Positions 20,169 to 29,693 of a stretch of DNA of 64,000 bases are shown here, in pieces. The notes beneath the pieces were generated by a model. The model was not told where the DNA came from. It made no database searches and worked only from the letters and a program-made list of their open reading frames with translations. The stretch's first letter is position 1, and every line of letters starts with the position of its first letter. The translations under genes and the position numbers were made by a program. Source of the DNA: DASXMT01 sp963812965 (GTDB lineage Bacteria > Actinomycetota > Acidimicrobiia > Acidimicrobiales > RAAP-2); the NCBI GenBank assembly GCA_963812965.1, contig CAWEXG010000004.1, forward strand, positions 93,125 through 157,124, given 5' to 3'.

Positions 20169-21161
20169 CTAGCCCACGTCGGCGACGGGAAACGGCACAG
20201 CCAGCTGCTCGGCGGCCTGCTCGGGATTGACGATGTTGATCAGCACACCGGTCCCCAGCTCGAACCCGGCCACGGTGGTCAGCTTCGGTGCCACGTGGAC
20301 GTGCCAGTGATAGGGCTCGGGGGCCCGGTAGGGAGCAGAGTGGAAGACCAGGTTGTAGGCCACGTCACCGACCACGTCACGGAGACGACCGAGCACCGTT
20401 CGAAGTGCACGTCCCACGGCGACCAGGTCGGCCGGCGGGCTGTGGTGGAGGTGAGGACCGTGGGCCCGGGGGATCACCAGCATCTCGTACGGGGTCCCGC
20501 TCCAGAACGGGCAGATCACCAGGACTCGTTCGTCGGCATAGACCACCCGGTAGCCGACGTCCTCTTCGGCATCGACAGTGGTGCACAGCAGACACCGCCC
20601 GGCGAACCGGGCGAACCCGGCCTGCTCCTCCACCAGCTCTCGGGGGACGAAGGACATGCCGAGCAGCTGGCCGTGGGGGTGCTCGATCGAAGCGCCCGCC
20701 TCTCGACCGGCGTTGACGATGGCCTGGCTGTAGCGCAGCCCGGGGATATGGGAGTGCTCCTCGATGCGGTCCCGGATGGCGGCCATGACCAGCCCGGTCT
20801 GGTTCTCGCTCAGCATCGACCACGAGTCCTGATGGTCGGGGGAGAGGACCAGGACCTCGTGGATACCGCCTGCCGTGGCCTGGGTGAAGATCGGGCCCCG
20901 GTTGGTCACCACGAACGGCTCGTCGCCCTCGAACGCCGGGTAGAGGTTGGGAACGACCCGGACCCGCCAACCGCCTTCGGGGCCGTAGGTCTCCAGGGCC
21001 GGGGGGTTGGACTCTTCGTTGCCAGGGCAGAAGGGACACGGTCGACTGGTGTCGGCCTGGATCGGGACGAGCCGGGGGGAGAATGCCCTGGGGCGCTGTG
21101 CTCGGTCGGTGCTCACGACTACCCACCGTCCGGTCATGGGATCGAGACGGAGTTGGTTCAT
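20169..21161 (-). CDS. galT: Galactose-1-phosphate uridylyltransferase
   Basis: GalT exchanges UMP between UDP-glucose and galactose 1-phosphate in the Leloir pathway. The product has the zinc CPFCPGNE pair near the N-terminus, NLYPAFEG, the nucleophilic-histidine motif EHPHGQLLGMSFVP and a C-terminal HWHVHVAPK. The start is set at ATG 21161 (MNQLRLDPMTGRWVVV), which is where family similarity begins; the frame stays open to 21224. Length is 330 residues. No other gal gene is nearby. Confidence 0.92.
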   Translation of the reverse strand: MNQLRLDPMTGRWVVVSTDRAQRPRAFSPRLVPIQADTSRPCPFCPGNEESNPPALETYGPEGGWRVRVVPNLYPAFEGDEPFVVTNRGPIFTQATAGGIHEVLVLSPDHQDSWSMLSENQTGLVMAAIRDRIEEHSHIPGLRYSQAIVNAGREAGASIEHPHGQLLGMSFVPRELVEEQAGFARFAGRCLLCTTVDAEEDVGYRVVYADERVLVICPFWSGTPYEMLVIPRAHGPHLHHSPPADLVAVGRALRTVLGRLRDVVGDVAYNLVFHSAPYRAPEPYHWHVHVAPKLTTVAGFELGTGVLINIVNPEQAAEQLAVPFPVADVG

Positions 21162-21335
21162 GTCGGAGGGGTGATTCCGGTAGGCCTGACTGCAGGCAGA
21201 GTGTCCATGGGCAATCCGTGACATGTGCTAGTAGTTCGATGTTCTTCTGTAAACGTAGCAACGGAGAACCCTCCGTTGTATTCATGGGTGTGCCCGAAGC
21301 CACGATCGGTGGTCGGCAGCGCGAGAATCCCCCGC

Positions 21336-21833
21336 ATGGAACCCGCAGCCACCCTCCTCGCAGCGTCCTCCACGACCGGTCCGGCCTACGACATCGTGCT
21401 GCTGGTTCATATCCTGACAGCTTTCATCGGCTTCGGCGCCGTAGCTGCCGCCGGCGTCAACGCGCTGCTGCTCCGGCGGTCCGGGACCCCGTCGGACACG
21501 GTGCTTCGCTACTACCGGCCGGGCACCAACTGGGCCGGCCGGGTCCTCTTCGCTGTACCGGTGCTGGGCGTGGTGTTGGTCGAGATGAGCCATGGGTCCT
21601 TCGGGTACGGCGATAGCTGGATCATGATCGGCCTCATCCTGTGGGTGGTGGCGGCGATGGCCAGCGAGATGGTGCTGTGGCCGGCGGAACGTCAGCTGCA
21701 GCGCTTGGTCGCCGATCAGGCTGGGGACGACGATCGCCGGCGTTCCATCACCCTGCAGGTAGCGGCGACCTCGGGCGTCCTGATGGTGGTGTTCGTGGTG
21801 GCCATGGTGGTCATGATCGGCAGGCCCCACTGA
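21336..21833 (+). CDS. Four-helix integral membrane protein of unknown function
   Basis: The 165-residue product has four membrane segments: around IVLLVHILTAFIGFGAV, AVPVLGVVLVEM, MIGLILWVVAAMASEMVL and the C-terminal VLMVVFVVAMVVMIG. A short cytoplasmic loop (RRSGTPSDTVLRYYRPG) follows the first. The layout resembles DUF2269-type proteins, but I cannot assign it securely. It is divergent from galT. Confidence 0.65.
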   Translation: MEPAATLLAASSTTGPAYDIVLLVHILTAFIGFGAVAAAGVNALLLRRSGTPSDTVLRYYRPGTNWAGRVLFAVPVLGVVLVEMSHGSFGYGDSWIMIGLILWVVAAMASEMVLWPAERQLQRLVADQAGDDDRRRSITLQVAATSGVLMVVFVVAMVVMIGRPH

Positions 21834-21936
21834 AAGACTCGGTGGAGAGGCAGTCCAGGCTCACCGTTGAGGGGTCGGTACGACGCTTGCTGTCGTGGGC
21901 GCGTCAGTGCCGTCCGGACTACGCAGGTGTGAACCT

Positions 21937-22605
21937 TTAGGTGGAAGAGGACGCCTCGATCGAGGTTCGGAGCAGTTGGCGGGCATCGTCGATGCGGCCG
22001 GCCCGGACCAGATCGGTGACGGGGCCGGAGAGGATGGCCGACCAGTCGACGGTCTCGGTGGACCGCCCCTCTGCCTGGACCCATCGGCGGGCCTGAGAGA
22101 GCAGGGCGGCCAGGATCCCGGCCTCGTCGCCGATGGCAGCGGCCACCTGATCACGGAGCCAGCCGGCCAACGCCGGGCTGGCGCCTCCGGTGGAGACGGC
22201 CACGGTGACGTCGCCACTCCGGTGTATGGCCGGTAGCAGGAACGTGCAGTTGGCGACGTCGTCGGCGCTGTTCACCCACACCCCGGCAGCGTCGGCGTCG
22301 CCGGCCACGGTGTGATCGACCTCGGGATCGCCGGTGGCGGTGACCACCAGCCGGTAGCCGCCTGCCTCACCCGGCTCGTACCGCCGTTCGTGAAGGACCA
22401 GCGACCCGGCACCCGGCTCCTCGGCGGTATGCCGAGCGAGCAGGCGGAGCGGATCGACGATGTCCGGGGCCACGACGACGACGTCCGCTCGGCAGCGGAG
22501 CAGCCCTTCGACCTTCCGGGTGGCGATCGGCCCGCCTCCCACCACCAGACAACGCCGTCCGCCCACCGACAGGGCGACCGGGTACAGCGGTGCGTCGTGG
22601 GACAC
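21937..22605 (-). CDS. Precorrin-2 dehydrogenase / sirohydrochlorin ferrochelatase domain (Met8/CysG-N type)
   Basis: This NAD-dependent enzyme oxidises precorrin-2 to sirohydrochlorin and may insert iron to make siroheme. It has a Rossmann motif (CLVVGGGPIATRKVEGLL), VVTATGDPEVD, VNSADDVANCTFLLPA and TVAVSTGGASPALA, which together identify the family. It is third in the cysD-cysN transcript (14 bp after cysN), so siroheme supply is tied to the sulfite reductase encoded across the divergent promoter. Confidence 0.9.
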   Translation of the reverse strand: MSHDAPLYPVALSVGGRRCLVVGGGPIATRKVEGLLRCRADVVVVAPDIVDPLRLLARHTAEEPGAGSLVLHERRYEPGEAGGYRLVVTATGDPEVDHTVAGDADAAGVWVNSADDVANCTFLLPAIHRSGDVTVAVSTGGASPALAGWLRDQVAAAIGDEAGILAALLSQARRWVQAEGRSTETVDWSAILSGPVTDLVRAGRIDDARQLLRTSIEASSST

Positions 22606-22618
22606 CGGTTGGCTGTCC

Positions 22619-23971
22619 TCAGCTCGAGCCAGCAGGACCGACGGAGACGTCGGGCAGGCCGATCATCCCGGCGGCGACCGTGCCGTTGGTGGCCGGATCG
22701 ATGAGCACGAAGCTTCCGGTGATGCGGTTCCGTTGATAGGGATCTGCCGCAAGCGGGGAAGCAGTGGCCAGGACCACGGTGCCGATGTCGTTCTCGCCCA
22801 ACGACTCGGTGGGCGAGATCTCCAGATCGTTGACGTCGAGCCGTCCGGTCACCGACACGACCCGAGCTGGGGTCACCCGGGTGGTGTGCTTCAGCCGGAA
22901 CTGGCTGCCGACGGCGAGTGGTCGCCTGTCGAACCAGCACACGGTGGCTTCTATCTCCGACACGACTTCGGGTGGCTCGTCGGCGGCGGCCAGGAGGTCG
23001 CCCCGGCTGATATCCACGTCGTCGGCCAGGTGGACGGAGACGGACAGTCCCACCGACGCTTCGTCGAGGGAACCATCCAGCGTCTCTACGTCGGTCACCG
23101 TGGTTCGATGTCCACCGGGAAGCACCACGACCTCATCGCCGGGCCGGATCGGTCCACCGTTGACCATGCCGGCGTAGCTCCGGCCTCCTCCGGGCTGCCG
23201 GAGCACCCACTGGACCGGTAGTCGGGCGCCCGACCCGTGGTGGGCGCCGTGCACGCCGGCCCACGCTCCGGCCGGCGCCTGTTCCAGCGCCTCGAGAATG
23301 GTGGGCCCCTCGTACCAGGGAGCTGCATCGGAACGATCGGCCACGTTGTCGCCGTAGAGGGCGGACACCGGGACGACGGTGCACGATTCGACGCCGAGCC
23401 GCTCGGATAGCAGAGCCATGTCGGTGACTACCCGCCCATAGGCGGCTTCGTCCCAGGCGACCTCGTCCATCTTGTTGGCTGCCACGATCAGCTGGCGGAC
23501 CCCGAGCAACGCGGCGATACAGACGTGGCGACGGGTCTGCTCACGCAGGCCCTTGGACGCGTCCACGACGACGAGGGCCAGATCGGCGGTGGAGGCGCCG
23601 GTCGCCATGTTCCGGGTGTACTGGACGTGACCGGGACAGTCGGCGATGACGAACTTACGCGTCGGCGTGGCGGCGTAGCGGTAGGCCACGTCGATGGTGA
23701 TGCCCTGCTCCCGCTCGGCTCGGAGACCGTCGGTGACGAAGGACAGGTCGACACCGTCAACCCCACGACGGCGCGACGCCGTCTTCACCGCTTCCAGCTG
23801 GTCGTCGAAGAGCTGTTTCGTGTCGTGGAGGAGGCGCCCGATCAGTGTCGACTTCCCATCGTCGACGGAGCCGACGGCGGCGAACCGCAAGAGGTCCATG
23901 ACCGGTTCTGGAGCACCGTCTGTGCTGCCTGTGTTGGTGACGGCGGCCGCGCCGTCTGTGGCTGCGGCCAT
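22619..23971 (-). CDS. cysN: Sulfate adenylyltransferase large subunit (GTPase)
   Basis: CysN couples GTP hydrolysis to adenosine 5'-phosphosulfate formation by CysD. Motifs are the P-loop GSVDDGKSTLIGRLLHDTK, the switch DCPGHVQYTRNMATGAS and NKMDE, then EF-Tu-like beta-barrel domains. The length of 450 residues shows that no APS kinase (CysC) domain is fused. With the Fe-S-type CysH this points to direct APS reduction. A 25-residue Ala/Thr/Gly N-terminal extension precedes the family start. The gene begins three bases after cysD ends. Confidence 0.94.
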   Translation of the reverse strand: MAAATDGAAAVTNTGSTDGAPEPVMDLLRFAAVGSVDDGKSTLIGRLLHDTKQLFDDQLEAVKTASRRRGVDGVDLSFVTDGLRAEREQGITIDVAYRYAATPTRKFVIADCPGHVQYTRNMATGASTADLALVVVDASKGLREQTRRHVCIAALLGVRQLIVAANKMDEVAWDEAAYGRVVTDMALLSERLGVESCTVVPVSALYGDNVADRSDAAPWYEGPTILEALEQAPAGAWAGVHGAHHGSGARLPVQWVLRQPGGGRSYAGMVNGGPIRPGDEVVVLPGGHRTTVTDVETLDGSLDEASVGLSVSVHLADDVDISRGDLLAAADEPPEVVSEIEATVCWFDRRPLAVGSQFRLKHTTRVTPARVVSVTGRLDVNDLEISPTESLGENDIGTVVLATASPLAADPYQRNRITGSFVLIDPATNGTVAAGMIGLPDVSVGPAGSS

Positions 23972-23974
23972 TGG

Positions 23975-24919
23975 CTAGAAGTACCCCTCGCGCTTGCGGT
24001 CCTCCATGGACGTCTCGGAGAAGCGGTCGTCGGCCCGGGTGGCTCCTCGTTCGGACACCCGTGAGACGGCGACCTCGTCGATGATCTGGGCAACGGTGGT
24101 CGCTTCGGACCGGACCGCACCGGTGCAGGTGGCGTCGCCGACAGTCCGGAAGCGGACGGTCTCGACCACCGCCGACTCGCCGGCTCCCGGGGTCACCCAC
24201 TCCGACTCGGCCAACAGCATGCCGTCGCGCTCGATGACCGGCCGACGGTGCGCGTAGTAGATCGACGGCAGCTCGATCGACTCCCGGGCGATGTACTGCC
24301 AGATGTCGAGCTCCGTCCAGTCCGAGAGCGGGAACGCCCGAAGGTGCTCTCCCGGCTGGACCTGGCCCGAGTAGAGCTGCCAGAGCTCGGGCCGCTGGCG
24401 CTTCGGGTCCCACTGGCCGAACGTGTCACGGAAGGACAGGACGCGCTCTTTTGCTCGTGCCTTGTCCTCGTCCCGGCGGGCACCGCCGATGCAGGCGTCG
24501 AAGCCGTGCTCACCGATGGCGTCGAGGAGAGCGGTGGTCTGGAGCCGGTTGCGCATGCCTTCGGGGCCGGGGTCGGCCACCCGGCCGGTGTCGATGGAGT
24601 CCTGAACCGATGCCACCAGGAGTCGTTCGCCCAGCTCCTTGACACGTCGATCCCGGAACTCGATCACCTCAGGGAAGTTGTGCCCGGTGTCCACGTGGAG
24701 AACCGGGAACGGAAGGCGGCCAGGACGGAAGGCCTTCTCGGCCACCCGCAGCAGCACCGCCGAGTCCTTCCCGCCGCTGAACAGCAGCACCGGATGCTCG
24801 CACTCGGCCGCCACTTCCCGCATGATGAAGATGGCATGGGCTTCGAGAAGGTCGAGATGGTCGACCCCGGTGCTCGGGCCTGCCGTGGCGGCAGCGATGG
24901 GATCGAAGATCGTCGTCAT
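23975..24919 (-). CDS. cysD: Sulfate adenylyltransferase small subunit
   Basis: CysD carries the ATP-pyrophosphatase active site that makes APS. Motifs are the PP-loop LLFSGGKDSAVLLRVAEKAF, the VDTGHNFPEV segment, GGARRDEDKARAKER and the C-terminal DRKREGYF. The start is ATG 24919 because AAAGGACGG lies upstream at ribosome-binding distance; the frame stays open to 25012. Length is 314 residues, normal for the family. Confidence 0.94.
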   Translation of the reverse strand: MTTIFDPIAAATAGPSTGVDHLDLLEAHAIFIMREVAAECEHPVLLFSGGKDSAVLLRVAEKAFRPGRLPFPVLHVDTGHNFPEVIEFRDRRVKELGERLLVASVQDSIDTGRVADPGPEGMRNRLQTTALLDAIGEHGFDACIGGARRDEDKARAKERVLSFRDTFGQWDPKRQRPELWQLYSGQVQPGEHLRAFPLSDWTELDIWQYIARESIELPSIYYAHRRPVIERDGMLLAESEWVTPGAGESAVVETVRFRTVGDATCTGAVRSEATTVAQIIDEVAVSRVSERGATRADDRFSETSMEDRKREGYF

Positions 24920-25289
24920 GGCGAAGCCGTCCTTTCTCGTGCGGGGTTGGCGCTGCTGGGGTTCCAGGGCTTTGGGGCCTGGTAGATCCGGTATCTGGTA
25001 GATGTCTGGCACCTACCCGTTCATTCCCATATTCGATTGTTCAAAATCCTGATCTGGTTAGTCATATATACTCCCGTATGGGTCGTTGAGCAAGGCGGTA
25101 CAACCGTTCTAGAGGAACTGGGGTACGGCGTTGACCAGGAAGAAACCCTATGGATTCAGTAGAGAATGGCGTCGCTCCCCGGCGTCAGCAAGGGCAGGTT
25201 CGAAGGCCGTTCACCTCCCCGTACACCCTCGTACGGTGGCGAGAACGGCTGCATTCAGATCGACTCCATCGATCGAAAGTTGGTACCCA
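24920..25289. other. Divergent regulatory region between cysD and cysH
   Basis: About 370 bp without a convincing gene separate the two sulfur-assimilation transcripts. The left part (25015-25085) is unusually AT-rich (ttcaaaatcc, catatatactccc) and suits promoters in either direction. Visible inverted repeats are ATAC-tccc-GTAT near 25072 and CCGTAC-accctc-GTACGG at 25219-25236, the latter inside the cysH leader. I see no structure that matches a known riboswitch. Confidence 0.5.
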
Positions 25290-25968
25290 ATGCCAAGCGA
25301 TCAAGAACTGAAGACACTCCGTGAAGAGCTGGCCGAACGGTCGGCGGCGTTCGAGACCGAGCCGGCCGGCGCCGTCATCGCCTGGGCCGTCGAGCGGTTC
25401 GGGTCCGGGGTCTGCGCTGGCTTGCTCGTTCCAGGACGCGGTCATCGTGGACCTGGCCGTCGCCGTCGATCCGGGGATCGAGGTCGTCTTCTTGGATACC
25501 GAGGCCCACTTTCCGCGAGACCCTCGAGTACGTCGAGACGATCCGTGCCCGTTACGACCTCAACCTGACCGTGACGAAGCCGGTGGCCAGGGCGCCGAGT
25601 CGTTCCCGTGCGGTTCGGCCCAGTGCTGCCAGTACCGCAAGGTGTTGCCGCTACGGGACGCCCTGGCCGGGAACGAGGCATGGCTGACCGGGCTGAAGCG
25701 GGTCGACGCCCCCACCCGGGGCGCCGCACCCATCGTCTCCTACGACGACAGCTGGGGCATGGTCAAGATCAACCCCCTGGCCACCTGGACCGACGCCGAC
25801 ATCGCCGGGTACGAGTCCGATCACGACATCCCTCGCCACCCGCTGTTGTCGGAGGGGTACCTGTCGATCGGGTGCGCACCCACCACCCGGCCGGTGGCCG
25901 AGGGTGAGGACCCCCGCGCCGGACGGTGGTCGGGTACCGACAAGGTCGAGTGCGGGCTGCACGTGTGA
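25290..25968 (+). CDS. cysH: APS/PAPS reductase with incomplete Fe-S motif (frameshifted)
   Basis: CysH reduces APS (or PAPS) to sulfite. The PP-loop-like ACSFQDAVIVDLAVAV, LDTEAHF, the paired cysteines in FPCGSAQCCQYRKVLPL and the catalytic KVECGLHV C-terminus are present. Enzymes with a [4Fe-4S] cluster have a CC pair plus a downstream CxxC (usually GCxPCTR). Here the second motif reads IGCAPTTRPV, with Thr at 25882-25884 where the second Cys should be. Frame changes are near 25425 and 25518 (one base forward) and near 25583 (one base back). Reconstructed length is about 225 residues. The stop overlaps the next ATG. Confidence 0.88.
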
Positions 25969-27861
25969 TGGCCCGGGACAAGGACAACCTGTACGGGATG
26001 CAGTTCCGGGGGAACGAGCGGTCCCTCCAGTTCGTCGACCCCTACCGGACCATCGGTGAGCTGAACACCGTCGAGCAGCAGAAGCTCGACGGCACCCCTT
26101 CGAGGTGGTCGACGCCATCATCACCCGCTACTCGGTGGAGGGGCCGGGGGCCATCAACTCCATCCCTGGCGAGGTGGAGCGGTTGAAGTGGGCTGGGCAT
26201 CTATCCGCAGAAGCAGGGCGGCGACGCCTTCATGCTGCGGATCAAGGTTCCCGGCGGCTTCCTCACCGCAGCCCAGGTCCGGGAGATCGGCATCGCGGCC
26301 GACGCCTTCGGCGAGGGACCGGACGGCACCGAGAGCGCTGTGTTCGGGGCCGCTACGCCGACATCACCACCCGGCAGTCCATCCAGCTCCACTGGATTGC
26401 GCATGGAGGACATGCCCCGGGTGTGGCGAGCGGTTCAAGGATGTGGGGCTGACGACCTTGCAGGCGTGCGGAGACGGGATGCGCAACGTGCTCAGCTGCC
26501 CGGTGTCCGGGGTGGACGCCCACGAGGCGTTCGACGCTCTTCCCGTTGCCATGGCGGTATCGGCGTTCTTCACCGGTAATCGCGAGTACGCCAACCTCCC
26601 CCGGAAGTTCAAGGTCAGCGTCTCTGGCTGTGTCGAGGACTGCGCCCAGGCCGAGATCAACGACATCGGGCTGTGGGCGGCCCGGGCAGAAGACGGCACC
26701 CTTGGCTTCAACCTGCTCGCCGGTGGCGGCCTTTCCGACGGCGAGCGCATGGCGTCGGACATCGACGTCTTCGTCGCACAGGACCAGGCGGTGGAGGTCG
26801 TCCGTGCCATCGCCCAGCTCTTCGGCGAGCTCGGCAACCGGGAGAACCGTGGGCTGGCCCGCATGCGCTACCTGGTCCAGGAGCTGGGACCCGAAGGTTT
26901 TCGGGAGGCGTTGGCGGCACGGGCCCACTTCGAGCTGCCCACCGCCGGCGAGGCCCTCACGACGCGGTACCGGGGCGATCACGTGGGCGTGCACGCCCAG
27001 AAGCAGCCCGGCCTTGTCTACGTGGGCTGCTCGGTGCCGGTCGGGCGCATGTCCGGCATCGAGCTGGTCGAGGTGGCCCGGTTGGCCGAGACCTACGGCG
27101 ACGGCACCGTCCGGACCGGGACCGACCAGAACTTCATCTTGACCGGCGTCCCCGAGGACCGGGTCGACGACCTGCTGGCCGAGGGGCTGTTGCAGAAGTA
27201 CTCGCCGTTCCCCGGGCCGTTCTCCCGGGGCGTGGTGGCGTGCACGGGCAGCGAGTTCTGCCGGTACGCCATCGTCGAGACGAAGGAGCGGGCGGTCAAG
27301 TGGGCGCGGTTCCTCGACCGTGAGCTGGCCGGCGAGCCGGTGGGTGCGCTGCCGGTGCCGGGACGCTCGCCCGATCGGGAGGATGCCGGAATCATCCGGA
27401 TGCACTTCTCGGGATGCTCGGCGTCGTGCGCCCAGCCCCAGATCGCCGATGTGGGCTTCCGGGGAGAGGTGGCGCACGTGGGCACCCACCTCTCGGAGGC
27501 TGTGGACATCGGGCTGGGCGGGTCGCTGGGGACCGATGCCGGGTTCATCGACTGGGTGGAGCACGCCCTCCCGGTCAACGAGGTTCCCGACGCCATGCTG
27601 CGGTTGGTCCGCCGGTACCAGGCTGAGCGCCGCCCGGACGAGCCGTTTTACAACTGGGCTCGGCGGGTGCCGAACGAAGATCTGCGGGGCACGCTGCTCG
27701 AGTCGGGGGTCGGGACGCCGGTGACGTTGGCGCCGACCAAGAAGGCGGCTGCAGCTGGTGCGTCTGCTGCCGGCGGGAAGTCCAGCGGGAAGAAGGCTGT
27801 GACGTCTCCCAAGGCGGCGACGACACAGACGAAGACGACACAGACGAAGAAGGGGCGATGA
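25968..27861 (+). CDS. Siroheme-[4Fe-4S] assimilatory sulfite reductase (frameshifted N-terminal third)
   Basis: The protein belongs to the ferredoxin-type nitrite/sulfite reductase family; its operon with cysH and next to cysDN indicates sulfite. It has two pseudo-symmetric halves. The siroheme/cluster motifs are ACTGSEFC (about 27240) and FSGCSASCAQPQIADVGF (about 27410). The frame changes about five times between 26095 and 26440, with both +1 and -1 shifts, but no segment is missing (YPQKQGGDAFMLRIKVPGG, DITTRQSIQLHW, LTTLQACGDGMRNVL). After the family ends there is a tail of about 45 Ala/Lys/Thr-rich residues (KKAAAAGASAAGGKSSGKKA). The stop overlaps the next start (ATGA). Confidence 0.88.
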
Positions 27862-29183
27862 AGGCGTACCGCATCCGTGACGAGATGAACGGGATCGCCG
27901 AGCCACCGGGCAAGACCTGGTTCTGGGAGCTCGAGGCAGCCGTTGTCGAAGCCGATCGATGCATCCAGTGCGGGACCTGCATCGCCGCCTGCCCGTCCAA
28001 CTCCATCGGTATCAACGAGGACACGTTGCTGCCCGAGCTGGTGAAGATGTGCACGGGATGTTCGCTGTGCTGGGACTTCTGCCCCCGTGGCGGCCTGCGT
28101 TACGAGGCGCTGTGGCCGCCGTCGACCCCCGGTGTCGTACCTGCGTCCTCGTCTGCCGCCAACGGCGCTACGACGAACGGCGCAGCTGATGTCGGCGACG
28201 GCATCGCCAACCAGACGGTGGTGCGGACGGACTCCTCCGATCCGTACTGGAAGATCACCGGTGGCCCTCCCGGTGACGGCTTGGGCGCGGTCCTCGGGTC
28301 GTATGCCGTGCGCGCCGGCACCCGTCCGGACGACGCCCAGGACGGCGGTGTGGTCTCCGCCCTGCTGATCGCGGCGCTGGCGGCAGGAGACATCGACGGC
28401 GCCTTGGTGTCCAAGCCGAGCTCCGACCCTGACGAGCCGTGGAAGGGGATCACCACCATCGCCACCTCGGCCCAGGAGATCCTCGACGCTGCCGGCAGCT
28501 TCTACAACCAGACCATGGCGCTGGCCGGTCTCGACCTCACCGGCTACGACCTTCCGGCCAAGCCCCGCCTGGCTGTCGTGGGCACCCCGTGCGAGATCCA
28601 AGGCATCCGGGCCATGCAGTCTCGACGGTGGCCGACCGGTGCGCACCGGGTCGATGCGGTGGTGCTGACCATCGCGTTGCTGTGCACGAAGAGCTTTGAC
28701 TACGAAGGACTGATGCTCCGGAAGCTGCGGGACGAGCGCAATATCGATCTCGACCGGGTCAGCAAGGTCGATGTGATCCACGGCCGGATGATCGTGGAGT
28801 ACCGGGACGGGCAGGTGGCTGTGGACGAGCCGGTCAAGGACTTCCACGGCGCCGCCCTCAAGGGCTGCGACGAGTGCGCCGACTTCTTGGGCCGCAGCGC
28901 CGACCTGTCGGTGGGAAGCGTGGGGTCGATGGACGGCTGGTCGAGCGTGCTGGTGCGGACCGAACGGGGCAAGCTGGCGCTCGACAACGCCCGCGGTCGG
29001 CTCGACTTCCGAGAGCTCGACAACCCCGAGGCGTTGGTGAAGCTGGACAACTTCGATAAGAAGGTGGCTCGCAAGGCGCTGCAGCGCGAGCTCGACCCCG
29101 ATGGCCCGCTTTTCATCGACTTCGAGGAGCACCTGGAGACCTACGGCGGGACGGATCGCTCCCCGGTGGTCCTGGACCGATGA
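27858..29183 (+). CDS. FrhB/FpoF-family F420-type iron-sulfur flavoprotein, putative electron donor to sulfite reductase
   Basis: A 441-residue protein with an N-terminal double [4Fe-4S] ferredoxin domain (CIQCGTCIAACP, Cys35/38/41/45; CTGCSLCWDFCP, Cys65/68/71/75). An FrhB-like domain follows with QDGGVVSALL, VVGTPCEIQGIRAM, ALLCTKSFDYEGL and GCDECADFLGRSADLSVGSVG. FrhB-type domains bind FAD and oxidise coenzyme F420H2, or in relatives use ferredoxin. Because its start overlaps the sulfite reductase stop, the likely role is passing electrons from F420H2 to siroheme. Methanogen Fsr fuses these same two modules in one chain. No frameshift is seen. Function is inference. Confidence 0.82.
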   Translation: MKAYRIRDEMNGIAEPPGKTWFWELEAAVVEADRCIQCGTCIAACPSNSIGINEDTLLPELVKMCTGCSLCWDFCPRGGLRYEALWPPSTPGVVPASSSAANGATTNGAADVGDGIANQTVVRTDSSDPYWKITGGPPGDGLGAVLGSYAVRAGTRPDDAQDGGVVSALLIAALAAGDIDGALVSKPSSDPDEPWKGITTIATSAQEILDAAGSFYNQTMALAGLDLTGYDLPAKPRLAVVGTPCEIQGIRAMQSRRWPTGAHRVDAVVLTIALLCTKSFDYEGLMLRKLRDERNIDLDRVSKVDVIHGRMIVEYRDGQVAVDEPVKDFHGAALKGCDECADFLGRSADLSVGSVGSMDGWSSVLVRTERGKLALDNARGRLDFRELDNPEALVKLDNFDKKVARKALQRELDPDGPLFIDFEEHLETYGGTDRSPVVLDR

Positions 29184-29208
29184 GCACAGATCGGATGGGT
29201 ACAGACCG

Positions 29209-29601
29209 ATGAGCAGAGAGCACCCTCGACCGCCGGGCAGGAAGGGCAAGAGCGAGCGCACGGTGGCGCTGCCCGAGTTCATCGAGGTGGCTGGTGGACC
29301 TCGGCTGGACCTCCCTCGGGAGCCGGTCGAGCTGCGGGATGGTCTGCGCGATGTTCTTCTTGCAGGGGGGGACTGGGGTGAGGGTCTCAGCGACGATCAC
29401 GACATCGCCCTCTGGCTCTGGCGCCAGTGGCAATCGGTCCTGGAGCCTGCCGGCTTCGGTCAGGACGAGCTTGCCGAAGTCGTGATGGCCACGAGGCGAG
29501 AGCTGTGGCTGTGGTTGCTCGGTGACCGGATCTGGAACCAGTACGTTGCCGGTCTGGCCGGACGAGTCCTGCGCCGGCTCCCGCAACCATCGGTCACATA
29601 A
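29209..29601 (+). CDS. Conserved small hypothetical protein downstream of the sulfite reductase module
   Basis: 130 residues with a basic, Pro/Arg/Lys-rich N-terminus (REHPRPPGRKGKSERT), a middle rich in Leu and Asp, and a Trp-rich helical half (ALWLWRQWQSVLE, RRELWLWLLGDRIWNQYVAG). There is no signal peptide or membrane helix. ATG 29209 is 26 bp after the FrhB-like gene, so it may be cotranscribed. I do not recognise the family. Confidence 0.6.
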   Translation: MSREHPRPPGRKGKSERTVALPEFIEVAGGPRLDLPREPVELRDGLRDVLLAGGDWGEGLSDDHDIALWLWRQWQSVLEPAGFGQDELAEVVMATRRELWLWLLGDRIWNQYVAGLAGRVLRRLPQPSVT

Positions 29602-29693
29602 CTCACAGAATAGGTCCAGTGGCCAGGGTGGTGCTCGCTCGAGGGGCCTGACGGTCACACTCGTACCCGTAGCAGTACTGCCATACTCCCTCC

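Noticed and set aside
24920..25289. Riboswitch in the cysH leader
   Set aside because: Small hairpins are present, but I cannot match the conserved cores of SAM, cobalamin or other known riboswitches.
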